Assembly (NCBI RefSeq): GCF_000424385.1 | Contig: NZ_AUJU01000007.1 | Span: 62,001 to 126,000 of the forward strand | Length of the DNA stretch: 64,000 nucleotides | Direction of reading: 5' to 3' | DNA from: Butyrivibrio sp. LC3010 | Lineage (GTDB): Bacteria; Bacillota; Clostridia; Lachnospirales; Lachnospiraceae | Part shown: one piece after another, positions 55,092 through 63,237 of the stretch | How the letters are laid out: every line of letters begins with the position of its first letter | Numbering within the stretch: position 1 is the first letter of the stretch | Program-made: the position numbers and the translations under genes | The notes under the pieces: generated by a model | Database searches by the model: none | What the model saw: the letters and a program-made list of their open reading frames with translations, nothing else | What the model was told of the DNA's origin: nothing

Positions 55092-57122
55092 ATGAACTGG
55101 AATGATAATCTGAAAAAAGTTCCCTATGGGGGTGACTACAATCCGGAGCAGTGGCCGGAGGATGTATGGGAAGAGGATATGAAGCTGTTTAAGCAGGCAG
55201 GAATAGATACTGTCACGCTTAATGTTTTTTCCTGGGCATCGATTCAGCCCTCGGAGGATGAGTACGATTTTGACAGACTTGATAAGATTGTGAAGCTTGT
55301 TACTGAAAATGGCATGAACATAATAATGGCAACATCCACAGGAGCGCATCCCGCATGGATGGCAAAGCGTCACCCTGACATTTTAAGAACTGATTTTGAG
55401 GGTAGAAAGAGAAAATTTGGCGGACGCCACAACTCCTGTCCTTCAAGTCCCACTTATCGTATGTATGCCGGAAGACTGGCAGCAAGACTTGCAGATCATT
55501 TCAAAAATCAGGAAAACATAATCGCATGGCATATTTCCAATGAGTTTGGCGGTGAGTGCTACTGCGAAAACTGTGAGAGAGCCTTCAGGGAATGGGTTCA
55601 GGACAGATATAAGACCATTGAAGAAGTGAATAAGGCCTGGAACACATCCTTTTGGGGACACACTTTTTATGATTATGATGAAATAGTTTTACCTAATGCC
55701 CTTTCTGAGGAAAGCGTGTGGGGAGGAAGACTGCACACAGATTTTCAGGGAATCTCAATTGATTACAGAAGATTCATGTCTGACGCGATTCTTTCCTGCT
55801 ACTGCCTTGAAAGGGATGAAATAAGAAAAATAATACCGGATGCTCATATAACAACAAATCTTATGGCATTCTTTAAGCCGCTGGATTACAGAAAGTGGGC
55901 TAAGGAAATGGATTTTGTATCCTGGGATAATTATCCTCAGCCAACGGATTCTCCTGCAAGAATTGCCATGAGCCACGACCTTATGAGAGGCGTTGGTGAC
56001 GGTGCACCTTTTGCACTTATGGAGCAGACTCCAAGTGTTACTAACTGGCAGCCCTATAATTCCTTAAAGAGACCCGGAGTCATGAGACTATGGAGTTATC
56101 AGGCCATGGCCCACGGCGCAGACAGTGTGCTCTTTTTCCAGATGAGGAGAAGCATAGGTGCCTGTGAAAAGTATCACGGTGCGGTTATAGACCACGTGGG
56201 TACAGGTAATACAAGAGTATTTAGGGAAGTTACGGAGCTTGGAAAAGAACTGTGGGAAATCGGAAGATGCTCTATCGGAATGAAGACAAAGTCAGAGGTC
56301 GCAGTTATGTTTGACTGGGATAACTGGTGGGCAACGGAGCTATCTGCAGGTCCTACAAATGAGATGAATTATAAAGAGATAATCACTCAGTACTATGAGT
56401 CTCTTAGAAAGCTAAATGTAAATGTAGATATCATTTCCCAGGACTCAGATCTTTCTAAATACAAGGTTGTGATAGCACCTCTCCTTTACATGATAAAAGG
56501 AGATCTTGATCAGAGGATTCGCTCATTTATAGAAAATGGCGGCAGCTTTGTGACAGGTGTTTTCAGCGGATATGTTAATGAGAGCGACCTTGTTGTGACA
56601 GGAGGATATCCTGGAAAGCTCCGTGATATTCTTGGAATCTGGGTTGAGGAAACAGATGCTTTTCCTGCAGATAAGCACAATCACTTCAGCTATCATGGAC
56701 AAAGATTTTACGCACGCAAGCTTTGCGATCTGGTACATCTTGAAGGAGCAAAGATGCTGGATGACTATGGTTATCTTGAGGACTTTTACCAGGGAATGCC
56801 GGTGCTGACATCAAGAAAACTAGGAAGCGGACGCGCATATTATATTGCGACAGAGTCTGATGAAGACTTCAGGGCAGCTTTCCTGTCAGATGTTCTGTCA
56901 AAGGCCGGAGTTCATCCTATTACCTTTACATCAAGTGATGTGGAAGTAACCAGCAGGGAAAATGATGAGGAAAAGATCCTTTATGTTCTAAATCATGGAG
57001 ACAGCGAGGGTATTTACGAGCTTCACGAGGATGGAACTGAACTTATTAGCGGCATAGAACTTGCATCCGGTATGCATCGTATAGCACCAAAGGATGTTCA
57101 TATTATAAAACGAAGTAAGTAA
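55092..57122 (+). CDS. GH42 beta-galactosidase
   Basis: ATG at 55092 follows AGGAGG (55082-55087); the frame opens 30 bases earlier but without such a site. The 676-residue cytoplasmic protein has the GH42 barrel (VPYGGDYNPEQWPEDVW) with acid/base E151 in ISNEFGG and nucleophile E311 in LMEQTP. The Cys cluster CYCENC is typical of zinc-bearing members. A trimerisation domain and a small C-terminal beta domain follow. The family releases beta-linked galactose (some members alpha-arabinose) from oligosaccharides. It belongs to the same locus as GH31 and GH3. Confidence 0.94.
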   Translation: MNWNDNLKKVPYGGDYNPEQWPEDVWEEDMKLFKQAGIDTVTLNVFSWASIQPSEDEYDFDRLDKIVKLVTENGMNIIMATSTGAHPAWMAKRHPDILRTDFEGRKRKFGGRHNSCPSSPTYRMYAGRLAARLADHFKNQENIIAWHISNEFGGECYCENCERAFREWVQDRYKTIEEVNKAWNTSFWGHTFYDYDEIVLPNALSEESVWGGRLHTDFQGISIDYRRFMSDAILSCYCLERDEIRKIIPDAHITTNLMAFFKPLDYRKWAKEMDFVSWDNYPQPTDSPARIAMSHDLMRGVGDGAPFALMEQTPSVTNWQPYNSLKRPGVMRLWSYQAMAHGADSVLFFQMRRSIGACEKYHGAVIDHVGTGNTRVFREVTELGKELWEIGRCSIGMKTKSEVAVMFDWDNWWATELSAGPTNEMNYKEIITQYYESLRKLNVNVDIISQDSDLSKYKVVIAPLLYMIKGDLDQRIRSFIENGGSFVTGVFSGYVNESDLVVTGGYPGKLRDILGIWVEETDAFPADKHNHFSYHGQRFYARKLCDLVHLEGAKMLDDYGYLEDFYQGMPVLTSRKLGSGRAYYIATESDEDFRAAFLSDVLSKAGVHPITFTSSDVEVTSRENDEEKILYVLNHGDSEGIYELHEDGTELISGIELASGMHRIAPKDVHIIKRSK

Positions 57123-57130
57123 TATTTTGT

Positions 57131-57179
57131 CCGGATCCGTTACTCAGGATTGTGAAGCGTGAATGGGTAACGGTACCGG
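57131..57179 (+). other. Hairpin between GH42 and GH3 genes
   Basis: CCGG (57131-57134) with CCGTTAC (57137-57143) pairs with GTAACGG (57167-57173) and CCGG (57176-57179), leaving a 2x2 internal loop. No U-tract follows, so this is more likely a processing or stability stem within one transcript. Confidence 0.6.
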
Positions 57180-57221
57180 CCAAGTCAGATAAGAACAATT
57201 ATTTATACGTGAGGAAAAATA

Positions 57222-59312
57222 ATGGAAGGATCAATACAAACACTTAAATACCGCGCAGAGGAGATACTTGAGGCACTTACCCTTGATGAAAAGATCGGAA
57301 TGATCCACGGGGATGGTCTTTTTAAAACAAAGGGAGTTCCGCACCTTGGAATTCCGCCGCTTGTAATGTCTGACGGTCCCATGGGAGTCAGGGCGGATTT
57401 TCAGAATAGTCAGTGGATTCCTGTTGGGAATACAGATGATTATGTGACTTATCTTCCCTGCAACAGTGCTGTTGCTGCTACATGGAACAGAAATCTTGCA
57501 TCCAGAACAGGAAGTGTTCTTGGATCAGAGGCCAGAGGAAGAAGAAAAGATGTGATACTTGCGCCCGGAATCAATTTAAAGAGATCACCTCTTTGCGGAA
57601 GAAATTTCGAGTATTTCAGTGAAGATCCATTCCTGACTTCTGAGCTTGCCACGGAGTATGTAAAGGGAGTTCAGAGCTGGGATGTGGCGGCATGTCTTAA
57701 GCATTTCGCCTTAAATCATCAGGAAACTGCAAGACTTGAAGTTGATGAAGAAATAGATGATGAAGTATTAAAGGATCTGTATCTGCAGGTTTTTAAGGAT
57801 GTCATAGACAATGCTAATCCCTACAGCATCATGGTGGCATATAACAAGATAAAAGGAGAATACTGCAGCGAAAGCAAATTCCTTTTAAATGAGATACTCA
57901 GAAAGCAGTGGGGCTATCAGGGCTTTGTGGTTTCAGACTGGGGAGCAGTCCATGACACGGTAGGAGCCGCAGAAGCAGATATAGATTGTGAGATGTCTGT
58001 TACGGATGATTTTGACAACTACAAGCTGGCTAATCCTTTGAAGGAAAAGGTTTTAAGCGGAGAGATCGATGAAGAACTGATAGATAGAAAGGTTATCAGA
58101 ATACTTATTTTGATGCTGCGTCTTAACATGCTTGATGAAGATGCAATGACAAGGAAGGATGCTGCCTACAACTCATTTGCTGCAAGACAGGACTGCCTTG
58201 ATATAGCAAGAGGAAGTGTTGTTTTACTTAAAAATGAGGAGCATATATTACCCCTTGGCAGATATCAGATAAAGAATAAGAAGATTCTGGTTATTGGAGA
58301 AAATGCCAACAGAATTCATTCTAATGGTGGCGGAAGTGCAGAAATTAAGGCTTTGTATGAAATCTCACCTCTTATGGGATTGAAGGCAAGGATTGGTGGA
58401 GCAACCAAGATAGATTATCTGAGAGGTTATGCAAGCACCATAGTTGAAAACTCTGCACCAAACGGAACAAACTGGCAGGCTATAAGTCTTGAAAATGAAG
58501 GTGGAAAGACTGCAGAGGGTGAGGATACCGCTGCAAAGGAACTCTCCGAATACAGGAAAAAGTTAAGAGATGAAGCGCTGGCAGCCTGCAGCGATTATGA
58601 CCATGTAATTTTCGTAGGAGGTCTTAACCACGATATAGATTCAGAGGGTCTCGACAGGAAGGATATATCACTTCCTTATGAGCAGAATGAACTGCTTGAA
58701 GCTCTTCTTGAAAAGCGCCCCGACACTATAGTTGCCATGATTGGCGGTGGAGTAGTGGATATGACTCGCTGGCTTGATAAGTGTAAGGCTCTTATATGGA
58801 TGTACTATAACGGAATGGAGGGCGGAAATGCTCTTGCTGAGGTTATATACGGTGACATAAATCCCTGTGGACATCTCCCTGAAACTTTCTACCGCTCAGC
58901 CTCAGATTCATCAGCTCTTAGCGTGGGCGATTTTGGTGACAGCCGCATGGTACATTACCGCGAGGGCTTCCACATCGGTTACAGACACATTTATAAAGAA
59001 AATATACCGGTGCAGTTCCCCTTCGGATTTGGACTTACCTACTCCGATTTTGAGATAACAGATTTGTCCTACAATACCGGCAGACACGCAGCAAAGGGTA
59101 AACTCATAAATAAATCAGATGAGGACGGCGCTGAAATCATACAGGTATATCGCCTGCCTGATGAACAAAAAGATTACCTTGAACTTGTAGGATTTGAAAA
59201 GGTATATCTCCGCGCTAATTCAGAAATAGAATTTGAAGTTAATGTAAGAGACAGAGTCGGAATCGGTAAATATGCAGTTGGATTTAACAGCAGAGATCTG
59301 ATAGAGATTTAA
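57222..59312 (+). CDS. GH3 beta-glucosidase, second copy
   Basis: The 696-residue cytoplasmic protein has GH3 motifs SDGPMGVR, NFEYFSEDPFLTSELA and KHFALNHQET, nucleophile D239 in VVSDWGAVHD and likely acid/base E475 in DSEGLDR. The C-terminal fibronectin-like domain is shorter than in the GH3 at 6590, and no methionine-rich tail is present, so the two enzymes are from different branches. GTGAGGAA precedes the ATG. Preferred substrate is unknown; the gene context suggests beta-glucosyl units of an imported hemicellulose oligosaccharide. Confidence 0.93.
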   Translation: MEGSIQTLKYRAEEILEALTLDEKIGMIHGDGLFKTKGVPHLGIPPLVMSDGPMGVRADFQNSQWIPVGNTDDYVTYLPCNSAVAATWNRNLASRTGSVLGSEARGRRKDVILAPGINLKRSPLCGRNFEYFSEDPFLTSELATEYVKGVQSWDVAACLKHFALNHQETARLEVDEEIDDEVLKDLYLQVFKDVIDNANPYSIMVAYNKIKGEYCSESKFLLNEILRKQWGYQGFVVSDWGAVHDTVGAAEADIDCEMSVTDDFDNYKLANPLKEKVLSGEIDEELIDRKVIRILILMLRLNMLDEDAMTRKDAAYNSFAARQDCLDIARGSVVLLKNEEHILPLGRYQIKNKKILVIGENANRIHSNGGGSAEIKALYEISPLMGLKARIGGATKIDYLRGYASTIVENSAPNGTNWQAISLENEGGKTAEGEDTAAKELSEYRKKLRDEALAACSDYDHVIFVGGLNHDIDSEGLDRKDISLPYEQNELLEALLEKRPDTIVAMIGGGVVDMTRWLDKCKALIWMYYNGMEGGNALAEVIYGDINPCGHLPETFYRSASDSSALSVGDFGDSRMVHYREGFHIGYRHIYKENIPVQFPFGFGLTYSDFEITDLSYNTGRHAAKGKLINKSDEDGAEIIQVYRLPDEQKDYLELVGFEKVYLRANSEIEFEVNVRDRVGIGKYAVGFNSRDLIEI

Positions 59313-59716
59313 TATATAGAGATGGTTTATCTGCAAAAATCTGATTGAGATTTAATAGGGATCAGCCAGATATCGATAAATATTGCGAAAAAGTACTTCG
59401 CCAAGTGTACTTTCTCAATATATGAAGCCTTCCAAGGTATTTTAATGCCGGGGAAGGCTGATTTTATGTGCAGAGTACAAGGGGAGGTTCTTTACAAGCT
59501 TGTGGTGTGCTTGAAATTGTTGATATTTATACTTAATGGTACTCCAGTTAGCTAAGTATACTATTTCGCGCAGTATTTTAGGTCAATTGTGTGGAAAAAA
59601 TTGGAAAATCTGCTATCATTGATAAAGGAAATCAGTCTAATTGTGAATAAATTTGAAGTAGACTGTGTGACGTACAAGAAGTCAAAAATTTCAAGAATAA
59701 TTCCAGGGGGAGAATT
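59313..59716. other. 404-base intergenic region with hairpins
   Basis: No gene was seen. AGTACTT...AAGTGTACT (59392-59411) forms a short stem. AGCCTTCC (59426-59433) pairs with GGAAGGCT (59452-59459), with inner pairs GGTATT/AATGCC, followed by GATTTTATG, so this is a probable terminator of the GH42-GH3 unit. The rest is AT-rich, ends in a GGGGGAG ribosome binding site for the next gene, and offers no clear promoter. Confidence 0.6.
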
Positions 59717-60535
59717 ATGCTGAACATAAAATGTGATCTTCACACTCATACACTTTACTCAGCACATGCATACTCAACAATTGAGGAGAATGTCAGAGAG
59801 GCTGAAACTGTAGGATTGGAGCTCCTTGCAAGTACAGATCATTTCAGTTCAATGGTGGTTGCTGAGGATGAGGACTTGCGCTCGTATCAGTTTTTCACAA
59901 ATCAGGGCTGTTGGAAAAGATTATGGCACGGAGTTAAGCTCCTTAGAGGGTGTGAAGTCGATATAGTTACACCGGATGGGTATCTTTTCGGAATGGGACT
60001 TCCAATAAAAAAATCAATTGTCGGGGATCCATATACTGAGGATAAGGATTTATTTCAAAGAACTACTGAGCGTCTTGATTTTATAATTGCAAGTGTCCAT
60101 GGAAAATGGGGACTTCAGGGAATAACCCAAAATCAGGCTACTCAGATGTACATCACTGTTCTTGAGGATCCAAGGATTCTGATGCTTGGACATATCGGAA
60201 GAGCTGGAATTCCTTTTGAAACTGATGAGGTACTTCTTCGGGCAAAGGAGCTTCACAAGCCTATAGAAATAAATGAGCACAGCGTAATCTGGGACGGAGA
60301 TGTGGCTCAAAGATGCAAAGAAATCGCAGAAAGATGCGCGGAACACGGGGTAACGATATGCGTAAACACGGATGCTCACATAGCGACTGACATAGGAAGA
60401 TTTCCTACTGCAATAAGTATGTTGGAGGAGATACATTTTCCTCAGGAACTCATCATGAACAGAGACAGCGAGAGCTTCCTCAGGCAGTATTATGAAGCAG
60501 GATTTCCGGAAATTGACTTTAAAGATGAGAATTGA
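59717..60535 (+). CDS. PHP-domain phosphoesterase (YcdX/histidinol-phosphatase-like)
   Basis: The 272-residue protein has PHP metal-binding motifs: CDLHTHTLYSAHAYS (H9, H11), STDHFS, and later NEHSVIW and NTDAH. PHP enzymes hydrolyse phosphoesters (histidinol phosphate, sugar or nucleotide phosphates) with a trinuclear metal site. It lacks a polymerase or other fused domain. CAGGGGGAG precedes the ATG. Neighbouring genes handle sugars, so a sugar-phosphate substrate is possible but unproven. Confidence 0.87.
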   Translation: MLNIKCDLHTHTLYSAHAYSTIEENVREAETVGLELLASTDHFSSMVVAEDEDLRSYQFFTNQGCWKRLWHGVKLLRGCEVDIVTPDGYLFGMGLPIKKSIVGDPYTEDKDLFQRTTERLDFIIASVHGKWGLQGITQNQATQMYITVLEDPRILMLGHIGRAGIPFETDEVLLRAKELHKPIEINEHSVIWDGDVAQRCKEIAERCAEHGVTICVNTDAHIATDIGRFPTAISMLEEIHFPQELIMNRDSESFLRQYYEAGFPEIDFKDEN

Positions 60536-60581
60536 CTAGTACAGATAATTTCAAGATGTTGAACTAGCTTAAGTAGTTAAA

Positions 60582-60695
60582 AATAGTGCAGTATTATAGA
60601 TGCTATTGTAAGTAAAAGTAATAGCTATTAGAAGATGGTACTGCGAGCAAAAAGAAATAGTTATTAAAAGATGGTGTTGTGTATTGATAACGCAT
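60582..60695 (+). repeat. Three degenerate tandem repeats of 36-38 bases
   Basis: Units start with AATAG at 60582, 60620 and 60656 and share TATTA, AGATGG/AGATGC and a following TG-rich segment. They lie in the 234-base gap before the MsmK-type ATPase. No stable hairpin or promoter is obvious. Confidence 0.6.
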
Positions 60696-60769
60696 ATTGA
60701 TAATCGGTCAGGCAACTTATCTGATTACCAAAGTGTCAATAGACTTGGAACCATGAGGACCAGGGGAGT

Positions 60770-62158
60770 ATGAAAATAGTTTTAGATAATCTCACAAAAA
60801 AATTCCCAAGCAGGAACAGGAAAATTAAAGAAGAAACAATCGCGGTAAAGAATTTTACCTACGAGATACCGGATGGAAAACTGGTAGGACTTCTCGGTCC
60901 GTCTGGTTGCGGAAAAAGTACGGTTTTAAATCTTATAAGCGGACTGGAAAAACCAACCGCAGGAAAAATATATTTTGGAGATGAGGATGTAACAGAGCTT
61001 CCTCCTGAAGACAGGGGAGTGGGGTTGGTTTTCCAAAATTATGCATTATATCCGCATCTGAATGTAGAGGATAATATCAAATTCCCTCTTGAAAATCTCC
61101 GGGGAAAAAACAAACTTTCAAAAGAAGAGATGGACAGAAGAGTTATGGAAGTCGCAAAGCTTGTTCAGATTGAGAATCTTTTGGACAGAAAGCCCTCTGA
61201 GATGTCTGGCGGACAGCAGCAGAGAGTGGCCATAGCAAGAGCACTTGTGAAAAGACCAAAGGTTCTTCTTCTTGATGAGCCGCTATCAAACCTCGATGCC
61301 AGACTTCGCCTTCAAACAAGGGAGGAACTTAAGAGGATTCAGCTTGAGACAGGAATTACCACTATATTCGTAACCCACGATCAGGAAGAAGCCATGAGTA
61401 TCTGTGACGTGATGCTGGTCATGAAAAGCGGAGAAATCATGCAGCATGGAGCACCTCAGGAAGTTTATGATCATCCTGATAATCTCTTTGTAGCAAAATT
61501 CCTTGGAACACCTCAGATAAATGTTTTCCATGGAAAACTTAAGGATGGTGGTATTTATATAGGAAAAGACAGAGTCATGGAGGAAAAGATGCTCTATGAG
61601 GAGTCTGATGCACTTGCTTTTGCCAGCAGTTCCGGAAGAGAAAATACCGAAGGGAATGATAAAAATACCGTAGGAACAGTTAAGGAAGATAATATAGAAA
61701 ATTACAGCAGATCCGGAAACGTGATTGAGGAGAATGCTTCGGTGCGCAATAACGGAACCGAGAGGAATGTTTATATAGCGGTTCGGCCTGAAGGATTTGA
61801 GATGGTTACTGAGAAAGGAATCGACGCAGAATCTAAGCGCAGCAACAAAGATACGGTGGAGAAAGGTTCACACAAAGCGGCAGACTTTTTTGATAATAAG
61901 GATGTCTCTTTAGGAGATGTGGTTTCAGACAGTGATAAAAATGTTTTGCACTGCGATTTTGTAAAAATGGAGGTTATGGGACGTGATACCAGCATAATCT
62001 CTAAGAATGCAGATTTTGACGGAAATATTATAAGAGCAATCATTCCTTCAGAGAGAAGACCACAGATTCTAAGCGGTGAAGTAGCATTTAGACTCAAACC
62101 ATCAAAAGTGCATGTTTTTGATGAAGCAACCCAGATAAATCTTAGAATAAATAAGTAA
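60770..62158 (+). CDS. MsmK/UgpC-type CUT1 ABC transporter ATPase with insertions
   Basis: The 462-residue protein has Walker A GPSGCGKST (43-51), signature MSGGQQQR (about 144), Walker B LLLDEPLSNLDA and the H-loop VTHDQEEA, then a C-terminal TOBE regulatory domain. MsmK relatives are about 370 residues. The extra length is two polar, low-complexity insertions in the TOBE region (about 285-325 and 350-385, rich in Asn, Asp, Ser, Lys). Such ATPases often serve several CUT1 transporters. Here it could serve the following permeases and the ATPase-less LplB/LplC pair. GGGGAG precedes the ATG. Confidence 0.92.
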   Translation: MKIVLDNLTKKFPSRNRKIKEETIAVKNFTYEIPDGKLVGLLGPSGCGKSTVLNLISGLEKPTAGKIYFGDEDVTELPPEDRGVGLVFQNYALYPHLNVEDNIKFPLENLRGKNKLSKEEMDRRVMEVAKLVQIENLLDRKPSEMSGGQQQRVAIARALVKRPKVLLLDEPLSNLDARLRLQTREELKRIQLETGITTIFVTHDQEEAMSICDVMLVMKSGEIMQHGAPQEVYDHPDNLFVAKFLGTPQINVFHGKLKDGGIYIGKDRVMEEKMLYEESDALAFASSSGRENTEGNDKNTVGTVKEDNIENYSRSGNVIEENASVRNNGTERNVYIAVRPEGFEMVTEKGIDAESKRSNKDTVEKGSHKAADFFDNKDVSLGDVVSDSDKNVLHCDFVKMEVMGRDTSIISKNADFDGNIIRAIIPSERRPQILSGEVAFRLKPSKVHVFDEATQINLRINK

Positions 62159-62253
62159 TCTAAGAAAGATAATTGAGGCTTTTTCTACAACAATAAGGAA
62201 ATATGTTAAAGGTTCAATAACGCGAAAATAAGTCACAGATTTTAATTAGGAAG

Positions 62254-63189
62254 ATGTCAGTGAAGCTGACGAATGAGGATGAAATTCCCATGAGCAACAA
62301 AAAACAGATATATACGGCATTTTTATGCTTGCTGCCTGCCATAATATTTCTTGGAGTTTTCCTTGTCTATCCGATGATAGATGTTTTCATATATTCCTTT
62401 GAAGAGGGATATAACTACGCATCGGGAAGTTATATGGGAGTCGGGGGATATAATTATTCATATGTTCTTCATGACCCGTATTTTATTAAGGCATTGAAAA
62501 ACACCTTCATTATCGTTCTTGTGACGGTTCCGCTGTCCACAGGAATCGCGCTTTTGATTTCACTGGCGCTAAGTTCTATTGAAAAGCTAAGAGACCTTTT
62601 TCAGACTATATACTTTTTGCCATATGTGACAAATACCTTGGCGGTTGGCCTTGTTTTCATGATACTTTTTCAGAAGACAGCATATACAGACGGAATGGTA
62701 AATGTGCTGATAAATCTCTTTGGAGGCGAGAGCGTGGACTTCATCGACGGACCATACTGGGCGAAGATGTTCGTCATGTGCTTTTACACCATCTGGATTG
62801 TACTACCTTTTAAGATACTGATTTTAACCAGTGCTTTGGCATCTGTTGACAGAATATACTATAAAGCAGCTCAGATAGACGCTACTCCAAAATGGAGAGT
62901 TTTTGTAAAAATTACATTGCCGATGATCTCACCTATGATCTTTTATCTTGTGATTACCGGATTTATCGGAGCCTTCAAAGCATACAGCGATGAGGTTGCA
63001 CTTTTTGGAACAGACCTGAATGCTGCCGGAATGAATACAATTGTCGGATACATCTACGACATGCTTTACGGAAATAGCGGTGGTTACCCGTCCTACGCAT
63101 CGGCAGCTGCCATAATCCTGTTTGCAATTGTCTTTACGATCACTGTCATAAATCTTCTTGTCAGTGAAAAGACCGTATACTATCAGTAG
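62254..63189 (+). CDS. MalF/UgpA-type CUT1 sugar permease
   Basis: The 311-residue membrane protein has six hydrophobic helices and the ATPase-contact loop KAAQIDATPKWRVFVKITLP. TTAGGAAG precedes the ATG at 62254; an ATG at 62290 in the same frame is an alternative and would give 299 residues. It follows the ATPase by 95 bases and is paired with the MalG-type permease downstream. No binding protein is visible before the window ends. Confidence 0.9.
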   Translation: MSVKLTNEDEIPMSNKKQIYTAFLCLLPAIIFLGVFLVYPMIDVFIYSFEEGYNYASGSYMGVGGYNYSYVLHDPYFIKALKNTFIIVLVTVPLSTGIALLISLALSSIEKLRDLFQTIYFLPYVTNTLAVGLVFMILFQKTAYTDGMVNVLINLFGGESVDFIDGPYWAKMFVMCFYTIWIVLPFKILILTSALASVDRIYYKAAQIDATPKWRVFVKITLPMISPMIFYLVITGFIGAFKAYSDEVALFGTDLNAAGMNTIVGYIYDMLYGNSGGYPSYASAAAIILFAIVFTITVINLLVSEKTVYYQ

Positions 63190-63237
63190 AGAAAAAAACA
63201 TGACTTCTGCATTAGCTCCGCAAGAAGTCCAAGTTTT

